Source: Gammaproteobacteria bacterium (GTDB lineage Bacteria; Pseudomonadota; Gammaproteobacteria; Steroidobacterales; Steroidobacteraceae). Taken from it: a stretch of 64,000 nucleotides of DNA. The stretch lies in NCBI GenBank assembly GCA_027365225.1, contig DAHXNV010000009.1, forward strand, positions 1-64,000, given 5' to 3'. Below, piece by piece: positions 52,530 to 61,815 of this stretch (its first letter is position 1; the number at the start of each line of letters is the position of its first letter). Under the pieces are notes generated by a model. That model did no database searches, was not told the DNA's origin, and was given only the letters and a program-made list of their open reading frames with translations. The position numbers were made by a program, and so were the translations under genes.

Positions 52530-52988
52530 TCAGGGGCGCTTGCGCCGGCCCGCGCGCCCCACGGCCGCGCGCGGGCGGCGAGCGAGCGCAGTGCGGCGCG
52601 GCGGCGCGGCGTCCGACACGCCGGTGAAGCCGCCACGCGTGCGCCGCTGGTCCGGGCGCAGCAATCCCATGCGCTCGAGCCGGGCCTCGATCGCCCGCAG
52701 GGTGCGCCGGTGCTTCTCGGCGAGTGCCGCGGGCGGCTCGCCCGCGCGGAAGTCGGCGGCGAGCCGCGCCTGCTCGTCCTCGCTCCAGGGGCGTCCGACA
52801 TTGGCCGGCAGCTGCGCGCGCCGCTGCGCACGGACCGTCGACTCCTCCAGCGCCGCGGCCGCGGCCAGCAGCGCACGCAGGACCTCGGCGCGGTGCAACG
52901 CCGAGTCGGGCGCGAGCGGCTCGCCGGTGTGCGGATCGAGCCCCTGAATGAGCGCATTCAGAATGTCGATCGGTCGCGATGGCGTCAT
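52530..52988 (-). CDS. Uncharacterised protein with SANT/HTH-like repeat
   Basis: The 152-residue product starts at ATG 52986-52988 after GGAAGG. Its first part (DILNALIQGLDPHTGEPLAPDSALHRAEVLRALL) and the central RPWSEDEQARLAADFRAGEPPAALAEKHRRTLRAIEARLERMGLL belong to a recurring proteobacterial family of unknown role; the second piece resembles a SANT/Myb or helix-turn-helix unit, so nucleic-acid binding is plausible. The C-terminus is very Arg/Ala/Pro rich and disordered. It is divergent from the CPBP protease gene and could share the O-methyltransferase transcript after 139 bases. Confidence 0.7.
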   Translation of the reverse strand: MTPSRPIDILNALIQGLDPHTGEPLAPDSALHRAEVLRALLAAAAALEESTVRAQRRAQLPANVGRPWSEDEQARLAADFRAGEPPAALAEKHRRTLRAIEARLERMGLLRPDQRRTRGGFTGVSDAAPPRRTALARRPRAAVGRAGRRKRP

Positions 52989-53138
52989 GAGACCTTCCTT
53001 CCGCGGCGGTGGCGTCGGCGGCAGTATCCGGCCTCGAGCGCGCATCGACCAGCCGATTTGCCTGCGCATTGCGGCGGATTTGCCCACCGGGCGCACCGAC
53101 CGTACAGTGCATTCTCCGCCCTCGAGGATGTCCGCACG

Positions 53139-54035
53139 ATGCGCGTTTTTGCCTGGTTCATGCTCCTGATCGCCTTCAGCCTCGCCTGCATGGCCGTCTT
53201 CACCTATCCGGCGTGGCTGCTGCTGCATCCTCACTTCAACTTTCCCTTTCAGCGCATCGGCGAGCGGATCGGGATGTTGGGGTTCCTGATCGGCTTTCTG
53301 CTGATCGCGCGCCGCCTGCGGCTCGGGGACCGGGTCAGTCTGGGCTTCGGCGCCCCGCGCAGGGTCTACCTGCGCGAGTACGGCATCGCGCTGGTGATCG
53401 GCACGCTCACCATGTCGCTGGTCGTGGCGAGCATGGCCGCGCTCGGCCTGCTCGACTGGCAGCCGGCCGCGCGCTACGGCGCGGGGGCGCTCGCCGCCCT
53501 GATCGCCAAGCGGCTGCTGAGCGGCGTGGCGGTCGGACTGATCGAGGAGACCGCGCTGCGCGGGGTGATGTTCGCCGGCATTCAACGCGAATCCGGCACG
53601 CTGATCGCGATCGCACTGACCTCGATCATCTTCGCGGCGACGCACTTCCTCGGCGTGGCGCACATCCCGGCGGATGCGGTCACGCCGTGGAGCGGCGTGA
53701 CGGTGCTGCACGGCACGCTGCGCGCCTTCGAGGACCCGCTCGGCAACGCCGACGCGTTCCTGTGCCTGACCGCCGTCGGCGTCGTGCTCGCGATCGTCCG
53801 ATCGATCACCGGCAACACCTCCGCGAGCATGGGGCTGCACGCCGGATGGGTCTGGGTGATGCTGGTGGTGCATGGCCTGTCCCGGCCCAACATCGCCTCG
53901 CCGCTGAGCTTCCTGCTCAGCCACCACGACGGGTTCACCGGTTGGCTGGTGCTCGCCTGGGCCGTGGTGTTGGGCTGGGGACTGGCGCGCTTTTACTCCG
54001 CCCGCATGCGCGCCCAGGACGGCGCGCTCGCCTAG
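53139..54035 (+). CDS. CPBP-family intramembrane metalloprotease
   Basis: CPBP (CAAX protease and bacteriocin-processing) family, acting within the inner membrane. The 298-residue protein has about eight hydrophobic segments and the family motifs EETALRG (E136, E137, R141), H169 in FAATHFLG and H234 in SMGLHAGW. The substrate is unknown. ATG 53139 is used; an ATG 11 bases earlier is in another frame. Convergent with mpl, 16 bases apart. Confidence 0.88.
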   Translation: MRVFAWFMLLIAFSLACMAVFTYPAWLLLHPHFNFPFQRIGERIGMLGFLIGFLLIARRLRLGDRVSLGFGAPRRVYLREYGIALVIGTLTMSLVVASMAALGLLDWQPAARYGAGALAALIAKRLLSGVAVGLIEETALRGVMFAGIQRESGTLIAIALTSIIFAATHFLGVAHIPADAVTPWSGVTVLHGTLRAFEDPLGNADAFLCLTAVGVVLAIVRSITGNTSASMGLHAGWVWVMLVVHGLSRPNIASPLSFLLSHHDGFTGWLVLAWAVVLGWGLARFYSARMRAQDGALA

Positions 54036-54051
54036 CCGCGCGGGCAGTGCT

Positions 54052-55455
54052 TCAGGCCCGCGCCGGCCGGACGGACCCGCCCGGTGCGCACCGCAGCTCG
54101 CGCAGCAGCTGCTCGTGCAGGCCGCCGAAGCCGCCGTTGCTCATGATGAGCACGTGATCGCCCGGCCTGGCGGCGGCGGCCAGATCCCGCGCCAGCGCAC
54201 CCACCTCGGCGCGACCCTGGGCCCGGCCCTGCAGGGCGGCCAGCACCGGCGCCGCATCCCAGCCCAGGTCCGGCGGTATGTACAGCCAGACCTCATCGGC
54301 CTTGGCGAGCGACCCGGCGAGCGCGGCGCGATGCACGCCCATGCGCATCGTGTTCGAGCGCGGCTCGAGCACTGCGACGATGCGCGCGGCGCCGACGCGC
54401 CGGCGCAGACCATCGAGGGTGGTGGCGATGGCCGTGGGGTGATGCGCGAAGTCATCGTATACACGCACCCCGTTGACCTCGCCACGCAGTTGCATGCGCC
54501 GCGCCACTCCGCGGAACGACCCGAGGGCATCGATCGCGCGGGCCACCGGCACACCGGCATGACACGCCGCGGCAATCGCCGCCAGCGCATTTTCCATGTT
54601 GTGCGCCCCGAACAGGTCCCAATGCACGGTGCCGCGGGGCTCGCCCTGCTCGAGAACCTCGAAGGCCGAGTCGTCGGCCGCCGAACTAGTCGGGCGTGCG
54701 CGCCAGCAAACGTCGGGTCCAGCGTCGCGCGCGAAGCCCTCGGTCGGCGTCCAGCACCCCATCTGCAGTGCCGCGCGCAGATTCACATCACCGGCGTTCC
54801 ACACGATGCGCCCGGTGCCGGGCACGGTACGGACGAGGTGGTGAAACTGGCGTTGGATTGCGGCCACGTCCGGATAGATGTCCGCGTGGTCGTACTCGAG
54901 GTTGTTGAGGATCGCCGTGCGCGGCCGGTAATGGACGAACTTGGCGCGCTTGTCGAAAAACGCGGTGTCATATTCGTCGGCCTCGATCACGAAGAACGCG
55001 CCCGTGCCGAGCCGCGCGCTCGTCCCGAAATCCGCCGGCACGCCGCCGATGAGAAAGCCCGGCGCGAGCCCGGCATGCTCGAGGATCCACGCGAGCATGG
55101 CGGTGGTGGAGGTCTTGCCGTGCGTGCCGGCCACGGCCAGCACCCAGCGCGCGCGCAGCAACTCGTGCGCGAGCCATTCCGGACCCGACACATAGGGGAT
55201 GCCTGCATCGAGCAGCGCCTCGACCACCGGCATGCCGCGGCGCATCACGTTGCCGACCACCACCACGTCCGGCCGCGGCTCGAGCTGATCGGCCGCGTAG
55301 CCTTCGATGAGCTCGATGCCGAGCGCCGCGAGCTGCGTGCTCATCGGCGGATAGACGTTGCGGTCCGAGCCGGTCACGCGATGGCCGGCCGAGCACGCCA
55401 GCGCCGCCACACCGCCCATGAACGTACCGCAGGCACCGAGAACGTGAACGTGCAT
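54052..55455 (-). CDS. mpl: UDP-MurNAc:L-Ala-gamma-D-Glu-meso-Dap ligase
   Basis: Murein recycling ligase that reattaches recovered tripeptide to UDP-MurNAc. The 467-residue protein begins MHVHVLGACGTFMGGVAALA (the GTFMG form distinguishes Mpl from MurC), with the ATP loop [33 protein letters not shown] and YDDFAHHPTAI. It complements the MurE meso-Dap signature seen in the dcw cluster. Divergent from rnd across 31 bases. Confidence 0.96.
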   Translation of the reverse strand: MHVHVLGACGTFMGGVAALACSAGHRVTGSDRNVYPPMSTQLAALGIELIEGYAADQLEPRPDVVVVGNVMRRGMPVVEALLDAGIPYVSGPEWLAHELLRARWVLAVAGTHGKTSTTAMLAWILEHAGLAPGFLIGGVPADFGTSARLGTGAFFVIEADEYDTAFFDKRAKFVHYRPRTAILNNLEYDHADIYPDVAAIQRQFHHLVRTVPGTGRIVWNAGDVNLRAALQMGCWTPTEGFARDAGPDVCWRARPTSSAADDSAFEVLEQGEPRGTVHWDLFGAHNMENALAAIAAACHAGVPVARAIDALGSFRGVARRMQLRGEVNGVRVYDDFAHHPTAIATTLDGLRRRVGAARIVAVLEPRSNTMRMGVHRAALAGSLAKADEVWLYIPPDLGWDAAPVLAALQGRAQGRAEVGALARDLAAAARPGDHVLIMSNGGFGGLHEQLLRELRCAPGGSVRPARA

Positions 55456-55486
55456 AATTAAGATCCATTGTACCGATCGTCGTACC

Positions 55487-56563
55487 GTGCACCCAGTCAC
55501 CACACCCGAACAGCTCGCCGAGATCGCCGGCCGGCTCGCACCACAAGCGCTCATCGGACTCGATACCGAATTCCTGCGCGAGCGCACCTACCACGCGCAG
55601 CTGTGCCTGCTGCAGCTCGCGTGGAGCGACGGCGCCGCGTGCATCGATCCGCTGGCGCTGACGGACCTCGGGGCGCTGCGCGGCACGCTGAGCGCGCCAC
55701 CGGCCGTGAAGGTTCTGCATGCCTCGCGCCAGGATCTCGAGGTGCTGCTGCCGGCCGTGGGGCCGATACGGCCGTTGTTCGACACGCAGATCGCCGCCGC
55801 GCTGGCCGGGGAGAGCGCCCAGATCGGCTATGCCGAGCTGGTCCGGCGCCTGCTCGGCGTCGAGCTCGCCAAGGCGCACACACGCACGGACTGGTCGCGC
55901 CGGCCGCTGTCGGCCGAGCAGATCGAGTACGCGCTGGATGACGTGCGACATCTGTTGGCGCTCAAAGAGGTGCTGCAGGAGCGGCTCGACCGTCTGGGCC
56001 GCCTCGCCTGGCTCGCAGAGGAGCTCGCCGCGCTCGAGGACCCCGCCAGCCTCACGGTCGATCCCGATCAGGCGTGGCGGCGATTGAAGGGCCTGAGCGG
56101 ACTCGATCCGGGACGGCAGCGCCTGCTGCACTCGCTCGCCGCCTGGCGCGAGCGGCGGGCGCTCGAGCGCAATCGGCCCCGGGGCTGGATTCTCGAGGAT
56201 GGGCTGGTGCGGGAGATCGTGCTGCGCGTACCGCGCACGCCGACGGCGCTCGGCGCCCTGCCCGGGATGCCGGCCGGCCTGATCGAGCGGTGCGGCCCGC
56301 AGATACTCGCGCGCGTGCAGGCGGCGGAGATTCCCGATCCGCCCCCACCGGTGAGCCGCCCGAGGCCCGACCCGGTGCGAAACGCCCGGTTGAAGCAGCT
56401 CGCGGCGGTGCTGCGCGCGGCGGCGAGCGAGCTCGGCCTGAGGCCGGAAGTGCTGGCGACCCGTCACGACCTCGAGCAGCTGGCCGAAGGCCGGGAGGAC
56501 ACCGCGGTGCTGCGCGGCTGGCGGCGCGAGGTGCTCGGGGAGCGGCTGCTCGCGGCGCGCTGA
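55487..56563 (+). CDS. rnd: Ribonuclease D
   Basis: 3'-5' exoribonuclease in tRNA and stable RNA maturation. The 358-residue protein has the DEDD set: LIGLDTEFLRERTY (D, E), LHASRQDLEVL (D) and YALDDVRHLLAL (Y-x3-D), followed by an HRDC domain (RLLHSLAAWRERRALERNRP). GTG start. Convergent with adk, eight bases apart. Confidence 0.95.
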   Translation: MHPVTTPEQLAEIAGRLAPQALIGLDTEFLRERTYHAQLCLLQLAWSDGAACIDPLALTDLGALRGTLSAPPAVKVLHASRQDLEVLLPAVGPIRPLFDTQIAAALAGESAQIGYAELVRRLLGVELAKAHTRTDWSRRPLSAEQIEYALDDVRHLLALKEVLQERLDRLGRLAWLAEELAALEDPASLTVDPDQAWRRLKGLSGLDPGRQRLLHSLAAWRERRALERNRPRGWILEDGLVREIVLRVPRTPTALGALPGMPAGLIERCGPQILARVQAAEIPDPPPPVSRPRPDPVRNARLKQLAAVLRAAASELGLRPEVLATRHDLEQLAEGREDTAVLRGWRREVLGERLLAAR

Positions 56564-56571
56564 GGCCGCCC

Positions 56572-57228
56572 CTACCGGGGCAGCACGGCCGTCAGCCGGC
56601 GAGACACCTCCCCCACGTCCCCCTGGGCGTCGATGCTGCGCAGCAAGCCCTGCCCCGCGTAGTACTCGATCAGCGGCGAGGTCTGCTGCTCGTAGACCCG
56701 CAGGCGCTGCGCCACGGTCGCTTCGTTGTCATCCGGCCGTTGGAACAGCCGATGCGGCTTGCCGGTCATCGGACAGCGCTCCTGCTCGAGCGACTCGCGC
56801 GGCGTCGTCAGCAGATTGACCACCCGGTCACAATCGCTGCATGTGCGCCGACCGGCGATGCGCCGGGAAAGCTCCGCGTAGTCCACTTTCAGTTGCACGA
56901 CCACATCGAGCGGCTGGCCGATCCGCTCGAGCAGCGCATCGAGCGCGCGGGCCTGGGCGATGTTGCGCGGAAATCCATCGAGAATGAATCCACGCCCCGT
57001 GTCAGGCTCGCCCAGGCGCTCGCGGATCATCTCCAGCACGATCGAGTCCTCGACCAGCCGGCCCGCGGTCATGGCTTCCTTGGCCCGAACACCGAGCGGC
57101 GTGCCCTGAGCCACGGCGGCGCGCAGCAGATCGCCGGTGGATATCTGCGGCATACGCTGTTGCTCGACCAGCCGCTGCGATTGTGTACCCTTGCCCGACC
57201 CTGGGGCCCCCAACAGGACGATGCGCAT
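56572..57228 (-). CDS. adk: Adenylate kinase
   Basis: Interconverts AMP + ATP and 2 ADP. The 218-residue protein has the P-loop GAPGSGKGTQ, the AMP site TGDLLRAAV and FILDGFPRN, and a long-form LID with C130 and C133 (CSDC) and C152, so three of the four positions of a zinc-type LID appear occupied by Cys. ATG 57226-57228 is the conserved start, with no clear ribosome site. Divergent from the phosphofructokinase gene. Confidence 0.95.
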   Translation of the reverse strand: MRIVLLGAPGSGKGTQSQRLVEQQRMPQISTGDLLRAAVAQGTPLGVRAKEAMTAGRLVEDSIVLEMIRERLGEPDTGRGFILDGFPRNIAQARALDALLERIGQPLDVVVQLKVDYAELSRRIAGRRTCSDCDRVVNLLTTPRESLEQERCPMTGKPHRLFQRPDDNEATVAQRLRVYEQQTSPLIEYYAGQGLLRSIDAQGDVGEVSRRLTAVLPR

Positions 57229-57363
57229 GAGCAGGACAGTTTTCAGTGTGAAAGGTTTTGCACCATACCGGGGCGTTACGGACCGGTCAAACGGAGCGCA
57301 CGCGGCCTGGCGCTGCGCTATCCTTGGCGCCGACTCAGCCTTTGACGAGTGCGGGGCCCCGTC

Positions 57364-58635
57364 ATGAACGATTCCGGAAAGAGAACTGCCTTCTACGCCC
57401 AGTCGGGCGGCGTCTCGGCCGTGATCAATGCCTCGGCATGCGGGGTCATCGAGACCGCGCTGCGCCGAACCCGGCAGATCGGCAAAGTGTACGCCGGGCG
57501 CGACGGCATCATCGGCGCGCTCACCGAGGATCTGATCGACCTCGGGCGCGAGAGCGCCGCCGCGATCCGCGGCCTGCGGCACACACCCGGCGGAGCGTTC
57601 GGCTCGGCGCGCTTCAAATTGAAAAGCATCGAGCAGAATCGCGCCGAGTACGAGCGGCTGATCGAGGTGTTCCGCGCCCACGACATCGGCTACTTCTTCT
57701 ACAACGGCGGCAATGATTCGATGGACACCGCCCTGAAGGTCTCGCAGATCGGCCAATCGCTCGGGTATCCGGTGATCTGCGTCGGGGTACCCAAGACCGT
57801 CGACAACGATCTGCCGCACACCGACTGCTGTCCCGGCTTCGGCTCGGTGGCGAAGTACGTGGCCGTCTCGACCCGCGAGGCGGGCCTCGACGTGGCCTCC
57901 ATGGCGCGCACCTCGACCCGCGTGTTCGTGCTCGAGGTGATGGGCCGGCACGCCGGCTGGATCGCCGCGGCCACCGGCCTCGCCGGCCGCAAACCGGGCG
58001 AGCCGCCGCACATCATCCTGTTCCCCGAGATCCCCTTCGAGCCGGAGCGCTTCCTCGAGCGGGTCAAACAGTGCGTCACGGACTACGGCTACTGCGTCAT
58101 AGCGGTGTCCGAGGGTGCCGCATACCCCGACGGGCGATTTCTGGCGCAAGCCGGCACGCGTGATGCGTTCGGCCATGCGCAGCTCGGCGGCGCCGCTCCA
58201 GTCGTCGCGGACATGATCCGCCAGCGGCACGGCTACAAGCATCACTGGGCGGTGGCGGACTACCTGCAGCGCGCGGCACGTCACGTGGCATCCAAAGTCG
58301 ACGTCGAGCAGGCGTACGCGGTCGGCAAGGCGGCCGTGGAGCTCGCCCTCCAGGGTCACAACGCGGTAATGCCCACCATCGTGCGCAAGCGCTCCAAGCC
58401 CTACCAGTGGACCGTCGGCCAGGTGCCGCTCGCCGAGGTGGCGAACCGCGAGAAAAAGGTTCCGCGCGAATACATCACGGCGGACGGATTCGGCATCACC
58501 GCCGCGTGCCGGCGCTACCTGGAGCCGTTGATCGCCGGAGAGGCTTATCCGCCCTACCGGGAAGGGCTTCCCGATTATGTCCACATCAAGGGCGCGCCGG
58601 TGCGCCGCAAGCTGAAGACGACCTACCAGGTCTGA
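57364..58635 (+). CDS. pfp: Pyrophosphate-dependent 6-phosphofructokinase
   Basis: Phosphorylates fructose 6-phosphate with PPi, reversibly. The 423-residue protein has GGND at 115-118, the form typical of PPi enzymes (ATP enzymes have GGDG), PKTVDND at 143-149 with the catalytic aspartate, and MGRHAGWIAAATGLA. Length and the inserted segments fit the proteobacterial PPi-PFK group. ATG 57364 is preferred over an upstream in-frame start. Adjacent hppA uses the same currency, PPi. Confidence 0.95.
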   Translation: MNDSGKRTAFYAQSGGVSAVINASACGVIETALRRTRQIGKVYAGRDGIIGALTEDLIDLGRESAAAIRGLRHTPGGAFGSARFKLKSIEQNRAEYERLIEVFRAHDIGYFFYNGGNDSMDTALKVSQIGQSLGYPVICVGVPKTVDNDLPHTDCCPGFGSVAKYVAVSTREAGLDVASMARTSTRVFVLEVMGRHAGWIAAATGLAGRKPGEPPHIILFPEIPFEPERFLERVKQCVTDYGYCVIAVSEGAAYPDGRFLAQAGTRDAFGHAQLGGAAPVVADMIRQRHGYKHHWAVADYLQRAARHVASKVDVEQAYAVGKAAVELALQGHNAVMPTIVRKRSKPYQWTVGQVPLAEVANREKKVPREYITADGFGITAACRRYLEPLIAGEAYPPYREGLPDYVHIKGAPVRRKLKTTYQV

Positions 58636-58680
58636 GGGTGCGGCGGGCGGCACTCGAGCGGCCGCCGCGCCCGCGTGATT

Positions 58681-58689
58681 TGCTATAGT
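58681..58689 (+). promoter_or_regulatory. Extended -10 element for hppA
   Basis: TGC directly precedes TATAGT (58684-58689), the extended -10 form, 40 bases before the hppA ATG. No -35 is recognisable. A GC-rich inverted repeat (GGCGG around 58641 with CCGCC around 58663) lies between the pfp stop and this element. Confidence 0.55.
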
Positions 58690-58728
58690 TTCGGGTCTTT
58701 GCACGCTTTTTTTGGGGGAGACGAGCTG

Positions 58729-60780
58729 ATGAGTGTCAACCTGTGGCTCTGGACCGCGATCGCGGCCGGAGTGCTTGCCGTGGTGTACGGCGTGATCTCG
58801 ACCGCGGCCATCATTCGCCTGCCGGCGGGCAATGCGCGCATGCAGGAGATCGCGGCCGCCGTTCACACCGGGGCCAAGGCCTATCTGAATCGTCAGTACA
58901 CCACCATCCTGCTCGTGGGCATCGTGGTGTTCGTGATCCTCGGGGTCTTCCTCGGCTGGCCCACCGCCGGTGGATTCGCCGTGGGCGCACTGCTGTCCGG
59001 CGCGGCCGGCTACATCGGCATGAACATCTCGGTACGGGCGAACGTGCGCACGGCGCAGGCCGCCACACAGGGCCTCAACGCCGCTCTGGCGGTTGCCTTC
59101 CGCGGCGGCGCCGTCACCGGCATGCTGGTCGCCGGCCTGGGGCTGCTCGGGGTCTCGGGCTACTTCATGGTGCTGCGCCACCTCATCGGCGAGCAGCTCG
59201 CGCTGCACGCCATCGTCGGGGTGGCATTCGGCGGCTCGCTGATCTCGATCTTCGCGCGCCTGGGCGGCGGCATCTTCACCAAGGGGGCCGACGTCGGCGC
59301 CGACCTGGTGGGCAAAGTGGAGGCCGGCATTCCCGAGGACGACCCGCGCAATCCCGCCGTCATCGCCGACAACGTGGGCGACAATGTCGGTGACTGTGCC
59401 GGCATGGCCGCCGACCTGTTCGAGACCTATGCGGTGATCGTGGTGGCCACGATGGTGCTCGGCGGCCTGCTGTTCGGCGGCAAGGGGGCCGGCGGCATCA
59501 ACGCCGTGGTGTATCCGCTCGCCCTCGGCGCGATGTCGATCGTCTCGTCCATCCTCGGCACCTTCTTCGTCTCGACCGGCGAGGGCGGTAAGATCATGAC
59601 GGCCCTGTACAAGGGTGTCGTCGTGGCCGGCTTGGTCTCAGCGGTCGGCTTCTACTTCATCACCCGCGCCCTGATGCCCGGCCTGGCGCTCTACGGCTGC
59701 TCGCTCATCGGCCTCGCCCTGACCGGCGCCTTGATCGTGATCACCGAGTACTACACGTCCACGGAATTCAGCCCGGTGCGCAAGGTCGCTGCGGCGTCCC
59801 AGACCGGCCATGCGACCAACATCATCGCCGGCCTCGGAGTCTCGATGAAGGCGACGGCCGCGCCGGTGGTGGCGATCTGCCTGGCCATCTGGGGCTCCTA
59901 CCAGCTCGGAGCGGCGCACGGCGTGGGCCTGTACGGCATTGCCGTGGCCGCCACCGCCATGCTGTCGATGACCGGAATGATCGTGGCGCTCGATGCCTAT
60001 GGACCGATCACCGACAACGCTGGCGGCATCGCCGAGATGGCCGGGCTGCCGAAGGAAGTGCGCGACATCACCGACCCGCTCGATGCGGTCGGCAACACCA
60101 CCAAGGCGGTGACCAAGGGTTATGCCATCGGCTCGGCGGCGCTCGCCGCGCTGGTGCTGTTCGCCGACTACACCCACTATCTGAAGGCCGCCGGCAAGCT
60201 CGTCGCCTTCTCGCTGTCGGATCCCGCGGTGATCATCGGCCTGTTCATCGGCGGACTGGTGCCGTATCTGTTCGGCGCGCTCGCCCTGGAGGCGGTGGGC
60301 CGGGCCGCCGGCGCGGTGGTCAACGAAGTGCGCCGGCAGTTCCGCGAGATCAAGGGGATCATGGAGGGAACCGCGAAGCCGGACTACTCGCGCGCGGTCG
60401 ACCTGCTCACGCGGGCCGCGATCCGCGAGATGATCATTCCCTCGCTGCTGCCGATCCTGATGCCCATCGTCCTGGTAGTGATCATGAACCACCTGATGGG
60501 GCCCGGCGCCGGAATCCGGGCGCTCGGCGGGCTGCTGATCGGCACCATCGTGACGGGTCTGTTCGTGGCGGTGTCCATGACCACCGGCGGCGGCGCCTGG
60601 GACAACGCCAAGAAATACATCGAGGAAGGCAACTTCGGCGGCAAAGGCTCGGATGCCCACAAGGCGGCGGTCACCGGCGATACGGTCGGCGACCCCTACA
60701 AGGACACCGCGGGACCGGCGATCAACCCGCTGATCAAGATCATCAACATCGTCGCCCTGCTGATGGTCCCGCTGTTGTAA
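58729..60780 (+). CDS. hppA: Membrane-bound proton-pumping pyrophosphatase (K+-independent type)
   Basis: Couples PPi hydrolysis to proton export across the inner membrane. The 683-residue protein has about 16 membrane segments and the catalytic motifs [39 protein letters not shown] and [17 protein letters not shown]. The helix-12 motif reads [16 protein letters not shown]; Lys at this position marks potassium-independent pumps, where the K+-dependent kind has Ala. ATG 58729 follows GGGGGAG. It probably drains PPi or stores its energy next to the PPi-PFK gene. Confidence 0.96.
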   Translation: MSVNLWLWTAIAAGVLAVVYGVISTAAIIRLPAGNARMQEIAAAVHTGAKAYLNRQYTTILLVGIVVFVILGVFLGWPTAGGFAVGALLSGAAGYIGMNISVRANVRTAQAATQGLNAALAVAFRGGAVTGMLVAGLGLLGVSGYFMVLRHLIGEQLALHAIVGVAFGGSLISIFARLGGGIFTKGADVGADLVGKVEAGIPEDDPRNPAVIADNVGDNVGDCAGMAADLFETYAVIVVATMVLGGLLFGGKGAGGINAVVYPLALGAMSIVSSILGTFFVSTGEGGKIMTALYKGVVVAGLVSAVGFYFITRALMPGLALYGCSLIGLALTGALIVITEYYTSTEFSPVRKVAAASQTGHATNIIAGLGVSMKATAAPVVAICLAIWGSYQLGAAHGVGLYGIAVAATAMLSMTGMIVALDAYGPITDNAGGIAEMAGLPKEVRDITDPLDAVGNTTKAVTKGYAIGSAALAALVLFADYTHYLKAAGKLVAFSLSDPAVIIGLFIGGLVPYLFGALALEAVGRAAGAVVNEVRRQFREIKGIMEGTAKPDYSRAVDLLTRAAIREMIIPSLLPILMPIVLVVIMNHLMGPGAGIRALGGLLIGTIVTGLFVAVSMTTGGGAWDNAKKYIEEGNFGGKGSDAHKAAVTGDTVGDPYKDTAGPAINPLIKIINIVALLMVPLL

Positions 60781-60797
60781 GGATCGGCGACCGCGGC

Positions 60798-61097
60798 TCA
60801 GGCACGGCCGGCGCGGGTCCGAATCAACACCGCGCTGACCAGGCGGTTGAGGCGCTCGCAATAAGCGGCGACCGGCGCGTCGGCCTCGGCCTGTTTTCCG
60901 ATCAGCGCCTGGTGGATCTCGCACAGGCGCCGCTCGATGCGCTCATCGACCGTCATCGAACAGCCGATGAGCGCGCTGACGCAGGCGGTGATCTCCGCAT
61001 CCAGCGCGCGCGCATCGCTGCCCGCGATCTCGACTCCGGTGAGCTCGCGGGGACAGCCGGCGGCCAGATGTTCGCACCAAAGACGGGCAAGCTGCAT
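60798..61097 (-). CDS. Uncharacterised small helical protein
   Basis: The 99-residue product (MQLARLWCEHLAAGCP ... RLNRLVSAVLIRTRAGRA) is cytoplasmic by prediction, helical, with five Cys and a Glu/Arg-rich middle (MTVDERIERRLCEIHQALIG). The start could be 51 bases further up. It is convergent with hppA, 17 bases away. No family is recognised; codon pattern and position support a real gene only moderately. Confidence 0.5.
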   Translation of the reverse strand: MQLARLWCEHLAAGCPRELTGVEIAGSDARALDAEITACVSALIGCSMTVDERIERRLCEIHQALIGKQAEADAPVAAYCERLNRLVSAVLIRTRAGRA

Positions 61098-61279
61098 GGG
61101 CTCGTGGCATCCCTGCCGCTCGTTCTCATAATGTAATGGACTCGGCACTCTTCATACCACGCCCAAAACCAAGATGCACCGGGCATTTTGACCGCGATAC
61201 GTTGGCTCTCACCAACAGAATGCCCATTGGAACGACCTTCGGCGTGGTAACCGATTGATACGCAAGCCGCATTTTTCAG

Positions 61280-61302
61280 GACCGGATCGTTGTATTCCGG
61301 TC
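61280..61302. repeat. Inverted repeat upstream of msrB
   Basis: GACCGGA (61280-61286) and TCCGGTC (61296-61302) are perfect inverse copies nine bases apart, 13 bases before the msrB start. The geometry fits a dimeric regulator's operator or a hairpin in the leader that could block the weak ribosome site. Confidence 0.4.
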
Positions 61303-61315
61303 AATCCGGGCCGGC

Positions 61316-61804
61316 ATGCCAACTGCCGGGACTCGACGAAACAGTAACAGACTGTTACTGTTCGGCGGTGCGGCTGCGGCCGCCCCGGAGGCGAGATTCG
61401 TGCAATCGGCCGAGCAGTTTTCCATCGTCAAGAGCGACGACGAGTGGCGGCGTGAGCTCACCGGCGAGCAGTACCGCGTGCTGCGCCGCCATGGCACCGA
61501 GCGCGCCGGCACCAGCGAACTCAACACCGAAGACCGTGCGGGCGTGTTCCGCTGCGCCGGCTGCGGTCAGGAGTTGTTCTCCTCGGCCGGCAAGTTCGAC
61601 AGCGGCACCGGTTGGCCCAGCTTCTTCGCGCCGCTGCCCGGTGCGCTCGCAACACGACAGGACCGCAGCCTGTTGATGCGGCGTACCGAAGTGCATTGTG
61701 CCCGCTGCGGCGGCCATCTCGGCCACGTGTTTCCCGACGGTCCGCCGCCGACCGGTCAACGTTACTGCATCAACGGCGTGGCGCTGCGCTTCGAGCCGCG
61801 TTAG
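61316..61804 (+). CDS. msrB: Peptide-methionine (R)-S-oxide reductase
   Basis: Repairs methionine-R-sulfoxide in proteins. The 162-residue protein has both CxxC zinc pairs (RCAGCGQ and VHCARCGGH), the SGTGWPSFF substrate site and the catalytic Cys in RYCINGVAL. The N-terminus ([21 protein letters not shown]) looks like a short, imperfect twin-arginine signal, so the enzyme may be periplasmic. A GTG at about codon 29 would instead give a 134-residue cytoplasmic form. Confidence 0.93.
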   Translation: MPTAGTRRNSNRLLLFGGAAAAAPEARFVQSAEQFSIVKSDDEWRRELTGEQYRVLRRHGTERAGTSELNTEDRAGVFRCAGCGQELFSSAGKFDSGTGWPSFFAPLPGALATRQDRSLLMRRTEVHCARCGGHLGHVFPDGPPPTGQRYCINGVALRFEPR

Positions 61805-61815
61805 CGGCCCACGGC

